From NCBI RefSeq assembly GCF_910592395.1, contig NC_088326.1, positions 13,459,001-13,523,000 of the forward strand: a stretch of DNA of 64,000 nucleotides, read 5' to 3'. This document shows, in pieces, positions 1-12,482 of the stretch. The position numbers and the translations under genes were made by a program. Numbering within the stretch: the first letter of the stretch is position 1; each line of letters begins with the position of its first letter. Below the pieces are notes generated by a model, which worked only from the letters and a program-made list of their open reading frames with translations, was not told where the DNA came from and made no database searches. Source of the DNA: Lineus longissimus. Its lineage: Eukaryota > Nemertea > Pilidiophora > Heteronemertea > Lineidae.

Positions 1-3000
1 ACTGGCTGGCCGTCAAATCTATGATCCTTAGCGGCTCGGAGCCGAAGAAGGAAAAGACGCGAGTTGCCAATGTCGTGTTTGAAGATCAGGCGTACATGAA
101 GAGTCAGAGTGGCACATCACATCTGGATAAGTTCACTCATTGTCTGCTGGTCAAGTGTAGTGTAGAGGTGGGTACAACTCTGAATCCCACTCCCAGCGAG
201 GAGCCGCGGTCTGATACTAAATGGTCTTCTGGCCAAATCTTCAATGACAGGTTGGCAGCAAGCAGAGGGAGTGAGGGACTTCATTGTCACTGGTGGCAAG
301 GCTGTGCTGCCAAGCGCTGTTCTCACAAGTTATAAGCTTTGATCCAACTACCGCAGTCATCTAAAGATCTGGCAGTCATCAGTTGATAATGTTGATATTC
401 TGTTTCCATTGCAGATGTTGGACACTCTCCTGACCACGTTGATTCGAGAGATGCAGAATGACGCCACTGAGAAACGTAAAGAAGAAGCCAAGAGTATCGC
501 CAGGAGGTTTGTCAGGTCGGTCGCCAGAATCTTCGTCGTACTCAACCTCGAGATGACGCCAGGCTCGAGCAAGAAGAAAAGATCGGTGTAAGTAGGTTTT
601 GAAAGTCATTTGAAGAAGTCCGAGTGTCTCCAATAATGGACATTTCCAAAATGTACAATATGGTTCTTGACTTACATCTTGTTGTTTTCAGCCTTGGTAT
701 TTATCCTCTGATGAAGTGTAAACGTGTATTCCAATCTCTTGTCAACATCGCTATTGAAGAGTTGTGCGAGACGGCTGATTCCCTCATTGCACCGGTCAGA
801 ATGGGCGTCGCCAGACCGACTGCTCCGTTCTCATTGGTCAGTTCAAATCTGGATGCTATACAGGTAAGACCAAAGAAGGAAGTAATTCATGTGTTTCAAA
901 GATTTCATGGTTTTGTCAGCTGGATGTCTCCTTCTCATTCCCATTTACCGACTTGCCTTCCTGACCAGCTTGTCGGCTATACGCCTGGGAGACAGTAACA
1001 CCATCAGCTCGTAATGAGGCATTTCAATCATGTGATGGCTTCAAAACACAGCGGATGGCACAGTCACTTCTGAGACTTGTCGCCAATATATCTTTAGTTT
1101 AAATCGGAGCGTTTAGGATTACAACTGGTTTCTTTCAGGGAAGTGAAGAAATCTTCAGTGTTGATCCGTTACCCCGGCGGACAGCAGGTGGTGCCTCCCC
1201 TCTCATCCGACCAGCCTCGTACATATCACGAGCAGTAACACCCCCTCGTGTGGCAGCAGCAGAACCAAGTCATGAACGTGAAGATGATGATATGGTGTCT
1301 GCAGACGTAGAGGAAGTCGAGGTGGTGGAGGGCATTGTGGGAGATGACGACCATTCTGACCATAACTCAGATCACGATGATCATCAATCAGAGCATTCAG
1401 ATCATGATCAGAATCCTAACGACCATGAGGATGGTAAGAAACACTTTGATTCAGTTGTTTGTGTTTCAGGTCTATATAGAGTGTATCGAAAAAAAGCAAT
1501 CAAGGAATTGGCTAACATTTGGTATGGCTCTGCTGTGTAAACAAGACTGATTATGTTCCTGGATGCCCGAGTGCTGGTTGATCCTGAGATACTTCAGTGT
1601 TTATTTCAGCTGTAGCTGAGAGCGACATGGACCTCGACTTGCTGGCCGAATCTGAGAGCGATAGTGACAGTAGCCATAGCAACCCTGACAATGCCAGCAT
1701 CCAGCGGAGCGCGGTGACAGCTGCTACAGCCGGGTCTGATGCCGGTAAGAAGATGAACTTGAATTGACTGAGTGTGACTTCACATCTGACCAACTGTATG
1801 CTATGTCCAAGGAAGATTCAGTTAACCGATGGTAGACTACTTGTTGAAAGGTGATGTGATGGCCAAAATAGTCAACTCTTTACAGAACCAGCACATGTCC
1901 TCATATACCATGTTGCAACACTGCTCAGAACTTCCCTCCATGTTTCAGGTCTTGGAAGCCTCGCATATTTCTCCGAGGAAGAATCAGCAGATTCATCCAA
2001 TCAGGAAGAGGAGGAGAGTGATGGTGCTGAGAGTGATGATCACGACGCTGATATTGTCGCTCTCGTTGATGAGCAGTTGGAGCGACGGAACACGGCAGGG
2101 GTTCACGGGCAGCGCACCCTTCAGGCCCCTCACACCATGCAGTGGGCGGTCAGACAGAGGGATACCACCTCCAGTTCCAGGCCTGCCACAACAGCCTCCG
2201 GCACCACTACGGGTAGATTATTTTCCTTTAACAGAGGTGATAGTGAATGTCTATGCAGTATTCTAAACTTTTGCCTGCCACTTGTGTGAGAATGTTTTGA
2301 AGATTTTGATGGTGCTCAAACGTTGTAGAAAATGATAGTTTGACTGCCTGTTTCCCAGTAGAAAAGAGCCTGCCTCATTGGGATAGTTAGTGTGTTCACT
2401 AGTCAGCTCCCCTTCTGGTCGGAGCCTTTCTCCCCTTCTTGTCGGGGCCTTTCACTTCTTATCTAAAGAGGGTTCATGTTTCTTCCCCAGGCAACAGTGG
2501 TTTGATCTACATTGATCCATCAACGCTACGCAGGACGACTGTGACCACCACTAACACAGCCAATCAGGAGAGTGCTGTCACCATGGCAACCACAGCGAGT
2601 CAGCTGGCGCGAGGCTTCGGTATCCTGATGCGACAGATAGCTGACTTGTTGACGATGCTTCAAGACTATCATGAACTCGCTCCAAATCTTCCACGAGTTT
2701 TGGAGATCTCTTTTGAAGAGTCAACAAAGTTACAGGTGGGTGAATGGGGGAAGAATAGATATGATTCACCGCCAGATTACCTTGGTTTTTCAAGATTGAA
2801 GAAATTTCAGCTGTAGGATGTACTTCACCAAGCTCTGAAAAAGAAAATTCACGAAAACATGTTTCAATGAAATAAGTTGATGAAAAAAACCATTGAGTTG
2901 AACTTTTATGCTAGTCACTTAGGAAAGTCATCAAATGCTTTGGTATCAAAAGGTAGTTCTAGCAGAGCACACATCTTAGTTAGTGGCCGCTGAAGTTAAT

Positions 3001-6000
3001 ATTGAAATCATCTGTGATCTGAACTGTCAAGTTGTAATATGCTTTCTCAATCCACTTTCTGGCCTTGTCTTGTTACAGGTGTATCTTGAATGCCATATGA
3101 AGCCAACTTGGGACTGGTTGATCACGATCATGGACTCGACCGAGGCTCAGCTCAGGTTTGGCTCCATTCTGAGTGAGACGACTGACCCAGCTCACCCCTC
3201 ACACCCCCAACACTCCTCATACCTACGCAGCCTTCGTGAACGAGCTAACCGTGAAGAGCCACGCATACTACAAGTATTAGAGACGCGACGTCGTGCTCGC
3301 TTCGGGACAACAAGTAAACTAGCTACAGACGGTAACTCTGCTCGCCGGGACTTCCTATTGTATGCATTGTCATTGATGCGAGCACATTCAGACGAACATT
3401 CAGATAGTTTACCTGTGATTGATATATCAGCATTGAAACACGTCGCGTATGTTTTCGATGCTTTAATTTATTACATGAGAAGTGGGACTGATACAGACAC
3501 GGATATCATCCGTGACGGAATGTCGGTGCATTCGTGGCAGGATCACGAGGAGAATGAAAATGAGGCTGAGGAGGATGATTTGAATACGTGTATGGCGATG
3601 GAGACGGAGAGCAATGAGGGAGAGTCGGACGTCACCAATAAAACTGGTCGGAAACATTCATTCTTCCAGAGGTCAGATTCAACGTTGTTTTTAGGCTGCC
3701 CGCCACCTGATCCGTTTGAGACACCGCTGACTGAAGCGTTGCCATTGGCTGATCAGCCTCATCTATTGCAGCCTAATTCACGCCGAGAGGATATGTTTGG
3801 AGTTCCACGGCTAACAGTGAAAGATAACGCACCGACGTCTGCTCCAGTCAACCAGCCTGTACCGTTTGATAAACTACCAACACATATGGGTTTGTCTGTG
3901 CGGACAGCTGATACCGCCGTGGAAACCCACACTGATGAAACCATGGAAACCAGCACAACAGAACAACCAGACTCGCCACAGAATACTGAAGTGCCACCTC
4001 CTACCACTAGGGGGCAGAACCAGGTAGACAGTTCAAGTCAGATTCCTTCACCCCCAGAGACACCTGCTGGAGGAACACAAACCGAGGAATCGAGTAGTAC
4101 CTCGCAACCAACTCCAAGCTCCACTGATACGCCCTCTTTTAGTTCACATACAACTACTACAAGTAGTATGGAAACTACTGGTAGTATAGGAACTACTGGT
4201 AGTATAGGAACTACTGGTAGTATGGGAACTACTGGTAGTATTGGTACTACTGGTAGTATGGGAACTACCAACAGTGTGGACACTACTAACAGTATGGGGA
4301 CTACCAGTACCAGCAGTATGGACACTACTAGTGGTATGGGAACTACTGGTAGTGTGGACACTAGATCTAGCCCTAGGGCAACGAGCAGTATGGACACCTC
4401 CTCCAGTCCTCGGGCTGTGCCAACAACCTCGACATCTGTCAGTGCTAACCAGTCATATTCCTCAGTCATTGGAAGCATTTCTGAAAGTAGTGCGGAAACT
4501 AGTGTGATTGTACGGAATAGTTCGTCTTCTCTGCCGACAGATGATGTATCAAGTCCATCAGCAGAAGAAAGACGACAGCCATCATTACTGAGTGTGATCG
4601 TTCGTGCTGGCAATCAGTTTTCTCCGAGTACCCAGGATACACCATCTGGTACCCAGAATGCAACAGAACCAGAAGCCCCGGCACCGAGCACCAGTGCTCC
4701 ATCAGCAGACGCACCTGGTTCTGATGAACCTGTTGATGTTGCCACTGCTGTGGATATGGTTGGTGCCAATGAGAACGTGCTGAGTACGGTTGTCATAGAG
4801 ACGTCACAGGGGCCGACATCAGGCCCACTACTCAAGTAAGTGTCATTCTCTTTCAAATATCGAATGCAGAGATAGATACAACTGCCTTATTGATTTAACT
4901 TGTGTGTTGACTGTGTTCTCTGATGTCTGATATTTCATCTTTGCAGACCCCAGCATTCGATCGGAGCTCTCGTCTCCCATGACATATTGCTTGGTAGGTG
5001 GCGCCTCAGTCTGGACCTGTTTGGTCGTGTCTTCTGTGATGATGTTGGTGCTGAGCCAGGCTCCGTCATCAGCGAGCTCGGTGGATTCCCCGTCAAGGAG
5101 AGCAAGTTTCGCCGCGAGATGGAGAAGTTACGCAACTCACAACAACGTGATCTTACTCTGGAGGTGGAGCGTGACCGTAGCCAGCTCCTTATCCAGTCAT
5201 TCAAACAGCTCAACAGTCAGTACAACCGTCGCACTAACATCACAGGACCACCGCTTGCTGTTCACCGCATCAAGGTGACATTCAAAGATGAGCCTGGCGA
5301 GGGCAGCGGCGTGGCACGGAGCTTCTACACGGCCATGGCGCAAGCTGTCCTCTCATCAGAGAAACTACCAAATCTCGATAGTGTGATGATCGGCAGTAAA
5401 AGTCTGCAGTACAACTTGATTCAGAGATTACGCTCGCGTGAAAGAGAACGTGAACGTCAGCGCTCACTACAACGAGCCCGGAGCCGTGAACGAGAGAATA
5501 GACGCTCTCTGTCATATGACGCGCCACCCTTCTATATGCCAACGACCGAGGGGACGGGGACTGAACCAACAGAGAGTCCATCAACGGATCATCTGTCCAC
5601 ACACAGACAACAGCTTGGAAAGAGGTTATTACCCAAGGTGCAGGTGCTGCAGCCGGTAAGTTGATGATCGATGTCCACGAGACTGACCAGTTCAAAGAGA
5701 AGTTATGTACCACACCACTATGGTTTGCTGTGATTGTTTGGACTTTGACTAAAACAAGGGAAGGCCTGAGGCTGTCACAAGCCACTCGTGTTTCTTACTT
5801 GAGGAGCTACGCCCAAGGTCTTGGTGACAAGCATATGTATTTATGGAGATGGCCCTCTATTCTCCTTATGAAGCTGCGTAATTCGTAGTTTTGAATTTCA
5901 TTTCATTGCAGTCACTTGGGGCTAAGATCACAGGCATGCTGCTGGAGCTGCCCGCGGCCCAGCTCCTCCTATTGTTAGCATCTGAAGAATCGTTACGGCA

Positions 6001-8268
6001 GCGGGTGGACGAGGCTGTTGAGATCATCATGTCACAGGGAAGGTGAGTCAATGGTGAAACATATCATTCTGTTGCTCGAGTTCATCTAGAACTCTTTTGT
6101 GACTGGTTGCAATACCATTGCCCCTCAAAGGTAGATAATGTCAAAACCTATTGTCCTGATCCTTCATTGGAAACTCTCTCAGTCTCTGATTTGAGTCGTA
6201 GGTGTCACTATACCGTTAACCCTTCCTCTCCAGAGACCTCAGTGCTGAAGCCCTTATTGACCTCGACATCTTCAACCTCTCACCACCAAAATCAAAACGG
6301 CCAGGATCCGGGGGTCAGCGAGAGCTTGATGAGGAAGATGATCTCGAAGACTGTGCTGCCCTCTTCTGGCAGCCAGGGAAACGAGGATACTACTCGCCAC
6401 GTCCTGGCAAGTGTTCACCGGAGAGATTAAATGCATTTAGAAATGTTGGCAGGTAAGTGGCACTTAACTTTCAGTAGAGAATCTTCTGCACTTGTTGCAT
6501 TCCTGTAGCCTATGGTTGGATGCCATACAGGATTATTGGTGTGGGCTATCAACATGCTTATGTATTGAAACGTTGTGAAAAGGCTGCGTCCAAACAATGA
6601 CTTGATCCATTGAGGAGTCCATTGCCAACTAGTTCTGGTTCTCACAAGAGATATAATGTCTTGTATGCCTCACTATTGCAGAGTGATCGGTCTTTGTCTC
6701 TTACAAAACGAGATGTGCCCCATGTTCCTGAATCGTCACGTCATCAAATACATCCTTGGCCGCAAGGTTGGCTGGCATGACTTGGCCTTCTTTGACCCTG
6801 TCTTGTACGAGTCGCTGCGACAACTGATCCTTGATGCGGACAACAAGGATGCGTCTCTCATGTTCACCGCGCTTGATTTGACGTTTAGTATCGAGTTGTG
6901 TCCAGAAGAGGGCGGTGATCAGGTGGAGTTGGTTCCAGGGGGTGCTGATGTCGAGGTGACCACACAGAATGTTCATGATTACGTGCGGCGGTATGCGATG
7001 CACAGGATGGTGCGTGTTGCAGAGAAACCACTTGAGGTGAGTGCATATTGTCCCAACTGGAATGCCGATACCTTATTGACTGGAGAAGTGCTTTTAACGT
7101 CTGCTGACCTATCAGTGAGGTGCGCTCTGTCTCACACAGGTTGCAACTGACCTATCAGTGAGGTGTGCTCTGTCTCACACAGGTTGCAACTGACCTATCA
7201 GTGAGGTGTGCTCTGTCTCACACAGGTTGCAACTGACCTATCAGTGAGGTGTGCTCTGTCTCACACAGGTTGCAACTGACCTATCAGTGAGGTGTGCTCT
7301 GTCTCACACACTAACACCAGATCGACAGCAACGTTCTCAGGCAATGTTTTAAGCCAGATCTTTTCTGTCTTCCAGAATTTACGCCTGGGTTTATTTGATG
7401 TGCTGCCTCGTAACGCCCTTGACGGACTGACAGGAGAAGATTTCCGCCTCCTGTTGAATGGCGTGGGTGACATCAATGTGCAGACGTTGATTGGTTACAC
7501 GTCGTTCAATGATGAAAGTGGTGAAGGAGGAGAGAAGTTACTCCGCTTCAAACGCTGGTTCTGGGCGATTGTGGAGAAGATGAGTAACCATGAAAGACAA
7601 GACTTAGTAAGTATGAGCATTAGAATGTGCACTTGTCCACTCATGACACTTGTCCACTCATGACACTTGTCCAATCATGACACTTGTCCACTCATGACAC
7701 TTGTCCACTCATGACACTTGTCCACTCATGACACTTGTCCACTCATGACACTTGTCCACTCATGACACTTGTCCACTCATGACACTTGTCCACTCATGAC
7801 ACTTGTCCACTCATGACACTTGTCCACTCATGACACTTGTCCACTCATGACACTTGTCCACTCATGACACTTGTCCACTCATGACACTTGTCCACTCATG
7901 ACACTTGTCCACTCATGACACTTGTCCACTCATGACACTTGTCCACTCATGACACTTGTCCACTCATGACACTTGTCCACTCATGACACTTGTTCACTCA
8001 TGACACTTTGCTCTAAGTTTTCTCCTCCTTATTCTAATTTCCTTCATTCTTGCAGGTTTATTTCTGGACGTCAAGCCCGGCTCTCCCAGCGAGTGAAGAA
8101 GGCTTCCAGCCGATGCCTACGATCACAGTACGCCCTGCTGATGACAATCATCTCCCGACTGCCAACACTTGCATTTCACGTCTCTACATTCCGCTCTATT
8201 CCTCCAAGGCAATCCTCCGTCAAAAACTACTCCTCGCCATTAAAACAAAGGCCTTTGGTTTTGTGTGA
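1..8268 (+). CDS. UBR5: UBR5 (hyd-type) HECT E3 ubiquitin ligase, 3' part
   Basis: This is the C-terminal two-thirds of an N-recognin E3 ligase that builds ubiquitin chains in the nucleus and cytoplasm. Exons read at 1-167 (5' end outside the window), 415-587, 692-863, 1139-1433, 1610-1744, 1949-2212, 2491-2735, 3079-4835, 4947-5655, 5912-6042, 6234-6452, 6682-7036, 7376-7606 and 8056-8268. All junctions are GT/AG and in frame, giving about 1687 residues. Recognised in order: an acidic stretch ([13 protein letters not shown]), a block reading [10 protein letters not shown], a low-complexity linker, [32 protein letters not shown], an MLLE domain, and a C-terminal HECT domain ending KAFGFV. The order and motifs match animal UBR5. 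The UBR box and earlier repeats lie upstream. The 1-167 donor (gtgggt) is less certain than the others. The linker in the largest exon is longer and more repetitive than I know from vertebrate UBR5. Confidence 0.96.
4165..4372 (+). repeat. UBR5: Coding minisatellite in UBR5: TTGS(I/M)G repeats
   Basis: Inside the large exon 3079-4835 a 15-bp unit is tandemly repeated and keeps the reading frame. It encodes pentads such as TTGSM and TTGSI, decaying into TTNSV, TTSGM and TSSM variants. It sits in a Ser/Thr/Pro-rich linker of roughly 300 residues between the conserved [11 protein letters not shown] block and the segment before the HECT N-lobe. The tract is probably disordered and may vary in length between individuals. 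The antisense reading of this tract is also open and hydrophobic, but it is a shadow. Confidence 0.85.
5912..6042 (+). other. UBR5: UBR5 MLLE (PABC) domain exon
   Basis: This exon encodes the core of the MLLE peptide-binding domain. It reads ITGMLLEL, then [13 protein letters not shown], then a helix [10 protein letters not shown]. In poly(A)-binding protein and UBR5 this fold binds PAM2-type peptides. The exon is phase 0 at its start and phase 2 at its donor (gtgagt). It follows a basic Arg-rich linker encoded at 5430-5520. Confidence 0.9.
7104..7311 (+). repeat. 43-bp minisatellite in UBR5 intron 7037-7375
   Basis: About five near-identical 43-bp units occupy most of this intron. Each contains ctgacctatcagtgaggtg and ends cacacaggttgc, so each carries an acceptor-like cag|g. 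The genuine acceptor is the tccag ending at 7375. No coding content is indicated. Confidence 0.95.
7630..8008 (+). repeat. 17-bp minisatellite in UBR5 intron 7607-8055
   Basis: About 22 copies of a 17-bp unit (cacttgtccactcatga) run head-to-tail with only two variant units near the ends. The array makes up most of the last intron. Near-complete homogeneity suggests recent expansion or ongoing homogenisation. Confidence 0.97.
8056..8268 (+). CDS. UBR5: UBR5 terminal exon carrying the HECT catalytic cysteine
   Basis: This last coding exon reads [19 protein letters not shown] and ends in the family's C-terminal KAFGFV before TGA at 8266-8268. The HECT thioester cysteine is in [12 protein letters not shown], with the TGC codon at 8170-8172. 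The acceptor follows a pyrimidine tract ending in cttgcag. The preceding intron (7607-8055) is almost filled by a 17-bp tandem repeat. Confidence 0.95.
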   Translation, partial: VYFWTSSPALPASEEGFQPMPTITVRPADDNHLPTANTCISRLYIPLYSSKAILRQKLLLAIKTKAFGFV

Positions 8269-8392
8269 GGACAAGTTACGAAGGTCGGGACAACATGTAG
8301 GCGTGAAAACGAAGGCCTTTGGTTGGCTTTGTGAGGACTGTTTTCCTGTCTCTTGAAGAATATGTAGGCCTTTGGTTGGCTTTGTGTCATGA
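8236..8392 (+). repeat. Three decayed copies of the UBR5 stop-codon region
   Basis: A block containing aaggcctttggtt followed by a tttgtgtga- or tttgtgagga-like tail appears at the genuine C-terminus (about 8240-8275) and again at about 8305-8342 and 8354-8392, just past the stop. The last two copies contain an inserted ggc and lie in the presumed 3' UTR. They look like a local tandem duplication of the final codons. Confidence 0.8.
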
Positions 8393-9390
8393 AAAGTAAA
8401 GCTCATGAACTGTCTGCATTGCTACGCTGGATTGTAAGGCTTATGGTACGTTTCAAAATGCCACGGCCGTTTCCTTAGAAAACAGGGAACTTTTGCCATC
8501 ATTGATCTGAATGAGCCGAGTATGGTGTGAGCTCGTGAAGAGGGGTCGAATGCTCGGTGAATGCTCAACCTCGATAAATGATGAGTTCCTGCTAATCGTG
8601 TTGTGGTCTGCTGTAAGTTATAGAATCCAATTCATCTGTTTTATGTCTGTCGCACCTCGGCTGGTTGTGTTGTTTTAATATGAAAGCTGTAGACGCCAGG
8701 TGAAGAAGACTTGGAGAGGAGGCAGAACTCCATGTCCCGCTCGAGTGTCACTCTACTCGCTGCTGTCACCACATTGGTCATATTACTGCAGGGCTGCATC
8801 AGTGTGGTGATATCATGAGATGAGGTTGCTGTGACGTGGCATTACTAAGAGCTGCAAAGTGACTTGAGTCATTAACGTAACAACATGTTGCCGCTCTGCA
8901 ACCTATCCAGTGATGACTACAACCTCATGGTCTGTTATCTTATCTATTATAAGATGGTTGAGATTTACGGCAAAGCTGTATTTGGAATGATCAGAAACTG
9001 GAGTAAACTTCACCTGTACCGATACTTCTGTCAGGATTCAGGTCTTTCAAGCGACAAAATGTAACTGATTCTTAGTGAGTGACCGGTGTTTTGGTCTGTG
9101 CAGAGATATCCTGAAATACTAATGTCACTGCAAGAAATCAAACCAAACATAATCGGTCTGTGGAACGTCCTGTTTTACTTCATTCTGGCTCCTATTGAGT
9201 TTGTGCTCCTTGCAAAACCATGAAGCTTGCCTTACCCGAACTTCGAAATAGACTAGCCCGTTTTACTGTAACTTATGTTATGATGGAATAACCCATTTAC
9301 TATGTGGAGGGGTTATAGGTGGACTTTTATTTGCTCATGAAGAGACGACTAATCATGATCTGGATTCAGAATAAAATGTCTTGTTTTTAT
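8269..9390 (+). terminator. UBR5 3' UTR with polyadenylation signal AATAAA at 9370-9375
   Basis: No gene is seen between the UBR5 stop and 9390. The first canonical AATAAA downstream is at 9370-9375, followed by a T-rich, GT-rich stretch (ttgtttttat, gtgtttgttgg), which suits 3' end formation. The extent of the UTR is inferred. Confidence 0.55.
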
Positions 9391-9777
9391 GGGAAACTTG
9401 TCTTGTGTTTGTTGGTGTCTTCGCTTCAGCAGATTCCCCCTCAAGAGCTGGGCTGATTGGTCTGACGTACACATTGTGGCCAACCGGATAAATGTGATGG
9501 AGGCTTTGTATGTTGTCCCCTGAATTTGCCTAACTCTGCTGCAGCTTCTGGCTGTATTGTGTGATTGCGACTTAGAATGGGTGGGGCTGTCCTGTCTCAA
9601 ATACTGGACAATGTATTTTGTCATTGCCTTTATCCAGTATTACATTATCTTCAGAATATTGGTTACTCGACCATCGTTATATTTTGTCCAGTAACTTGCT
9701 AGACTGCATCGGGATGATGTGGCTGATGATGACATCACGTCTTAAAGGATAGTCATTTGATACAACAACACACCACT

Positions 9778-10233
9778 GAGGAGAATAGGTTGTGACATTG
9801 TCTCCACAGCAGACTATGTTTGACTTGGAGGGGCTGAGAGAAACTAAGACGTCATCTCTGGGATGTGCTGAGGAGAATTGGTTGTGACATTGTCTCCACA
9901 GCAGACTATGTTTGACTTGGAGGGGCTGAGAGAAACTAAGACGTCATCTCTGGGATGTGCTGAGGAGAATAGGTTGTGACATTGTCTTCACAGCAGACCA
10001 TGCTTGACTTGGAGGGGCTGAGAGAAACTAAGACGTCATCTCTGGGATGTGCTGAGGAGAATAGGTTGTGAAATTGTCTCCACAGCAGACTATGTTTGAC
10101 TTGGAGGGGCTGAGAGAAACTAAGACGTCATCTCTGGGATGTGCTGAGGAGAATAGGTTGTGACATTGTCTCCACAGCAGACCACGCTTGACTTGGAGAG
10201 GCTGAGAGAAACTAAGTGCGTCTCTGGGATGTG
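9778..10233 (+). repeat. 92-bp tandem repeat, five copies, between UBR5 and LDAH
   Basis: Units start at 9778, 9870, 9962, 10054 and 10146 and are nearly identical. Each contains ttgtgacattgtctccacag and agacgtcatctctgg. The array lies between two convergent genes, downstream of the UBR5 polyadenylation signal and just beyond the likely LDAH 3' end. Confidence 0.96.
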
Positions 10234-10310
10234 CCAATAATGCCCCCGTTCAGCCGCTTGCTCCCAACAAACCAAGAAGAAAAGGAATTATCCAAACAAC
10301 TATTTGTTGT

Positions 10311-10316
10311 TTTAAT
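10311..10316 (-). terminator. Candidate LDAH polyadenylation signal (ATTAAA on the minus strand)
   Basis: Reading the minus strand downstream of the LDAH stop (10502-10504), the first polyadenylation-like hexamer I see is ATTAAA about 190 bases later. The intervening bases are AT-rich apart from a short C/G homopolymer near 10459. Confidence 0.4.
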
Positions 10317-10501
10317 TTTCTTGCATCATAATCATTACACATGTACACCACAATCTGACTTAAACAATGAAGACGATTTTGAAAATGCACATAATAGATT
10401 TTCATGTTGTTCAATAGCAAAAATGATCACATTGAATACGACAGGTACACTAATCCCCCCCCCCCTCGAGGCATTGAATCCTTTGTATCCTACATCACCG
10501 A

Positions 10502-11952
10502 CTAGCCAATCCTTTTCTTCTCTGCTTGTCGTACAACCTTCCTGACCATCCCCCATACGATGGTCGCCATCTCGACGCTGCTCTCCAGAACGTAAGCATG
10601 TTCAAAGCCATGCTCACACAAATGTAGGTCTGCATTCGGGAAGACTTTCTGCATATCCTGATAATAACTGATCGGACACCAGTGGTCGATTGTACCATAA
10701 TAGAAAGTTAACTTGGACATATTTGTTTCAATAGTGGCCAAGTCTGGTTCCTTTACATCAGCCATTTCAGTCATTGCCATATACATACAGTTTGATGTGC
10801 ACACAGGATCAAATAAATTCATCGCAGCATTAAATGCACACTCTGCTATTCGGCGTCCTTGGAAGTAATAGGTAATCATGCGATATTTTAATATCGGGGA
10901 CAAATATGACAGAAGTAGAACGATTAGAAACGCAAACCAGCGAAGATATTTCAGTAACGGCGTCGCAATCTGCCCGTGAGGACTCTCGGCCATTCGTTCG
11001 ATTGTCGGGAAGAGTAAGATCGATTTGAGGAAGGTTCGCTCAGGAAGCCGTTTCATTATTTCCAATGATATATATCCACCAATGGAATGTGATATGATAA
11101 TGAGCTTGGTTGTTGACGGAATGTAGCGACGGATGAACTCGACCTTGTGGTGAATCTGGCCTTTGAGCGTGTAGATATCAAAAGGAGGCTCTGGGGAGAG
11201 AAGATATATCATGAGTAGCGGTGCCGTGACCAGGAAAAGGAAAGAATGTTGATGTAAAGAGTTGAAGTCTTAATGAGGACAATCACCGGACAGCACTGTC
11301 ACTCATCAAGGTACTGCTGGAACATCTCCGCACAAATGCAGCATTTCAGGTTTTAGCAGGGACCGGCACCCTGCCTTTTTTCAATTTTCTCTTTTGGCTG
11401 TGCCTTTTTTTCACAGATGGTACCTTTTTTGTGTTGAGGAGATATGATTAATGAATTTGAACCTAAACATTCAATTGGCTCACCTGAGTATGTTATGTGT
11501 GGAGGAACAGTCACATGACCAGCATGTGACACCCCCCAAACTGGGATTGAGTAGTCGCTGAGTTGGTTGAGGGTGTCCATGAACAACTCGTAGAAACCTA
11601 TGATGCCTGGGTTACCTGAAGTTGAAAGATGGGAAGATGATAAAACCAGGGCGAAATCTCCAATGAAAAGAATCCTGCAATGTGATTTGCAATGAGATGC
11701 GATGTAGTTCAGCTTTTAAGCAGATTGTTAAGGGAGGTGACTGGGAGCAAGGTGAGATCTGGTAGTGAATGAAGATTACAACACATCGACTTCCTCTGAA
11801 AAACAGGTTCATTGTGACCTTGACCTTGACTCACCAGGTATGACGAGGATCAATGTATCATTGTCTCCGAGTTGTCCATACTTCAAGACATGGGTTGGGA
11901 CGCCACACACAAACGCAAACTCGGATCTCGTCTCAATCTCCTCTGTCTCCAT
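10502..11952 (-). CDS. LDAH: Lipid droplet-associated hydrolase (LDAH, C2orf43 family)
   Basis: This alpha/beta-hydrolase acts at lipid droplets and is implicated in neutral-lipid and sterol-ester turnover in animals. Three coding exons on the minus strand, 11952-11835, 11615-11484 and 11190-10502, join in frame to 312 residues, close to the usual length of about 325. Family markers are LVIPGNPG (oxyanion region), VWGVSHAGH, the nucleophile region IISHSIGGY, LLFPTIERMAESP, LTFYYGTIDHWCP (probable acid Asp) and EHAYV (probable catalytic His). The nucleophile elbow is SHSIG rather than the usual GHSIG, and the Ser is kept. A hydrophobic stretch FLIVLLLSYLSP lies mid-protein. ATG at 11952-11950 follows an acceptor, so a noncoding 5' exon is likely. 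It is divergent from RFC1, about 600 bp away. Confidence 0.93.
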
Positions 11953-12482
11953 GGCAACTTGTCACAACTGAAATGGAAAAAGAGTGTTTTAATCATTCAG
12001 CACAGTGTGACACAAAACTAAATTGGAAACTCGATCTTCGGATGACACCAACTCTAGTCTTTATATGACACGTTGAAGATGACCACAACCATCACATTAC
12101 GGTATGGACTGGAGTTGGAACATCTAAAACTAACGCTGTGAACAGTCATTCACTACCAGACAAGATTCTTTTGCCTATCTTGTATCTTTAGGACTTGAAA
12201 GTCCCAAATGCATTTTGACAAGTTACTTTTGAGATGGCCCCTTTTCCTATCATTTTGGCACAACAGGTTTACATTTTCACTGCAGAAAAGAACACAAACC
12301 CAAGGCATAATATGATGTTTTGGTCTTTCAAATCTTAGATATGTGTTATAATTTTTGCAACTTAATTTATGAAAATTTAACTCTCACATGAGTGGATAAT
12401 TGATGTTTTAGGTGAAGAATCGAAAATTTCAGTTCCAAAGATCAAAAATTGAACCGGAAGTTTACAATTAAATAAGGTCGCC

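Noticed and set aside
240-320. Possible extra UBR5 exon (frame with [16 protein letters not shown])
   Set aside because: No acceptor and donor combination gives a phase compatible with the flanking exons, and joining 167 directly to 415 is in frame.
4038-4613. 191-codon antisense frame rich in VVPILPVV
   Set aside because: It is the shadow of the Ser/Thr pentad repeat in the UBR5 exon.
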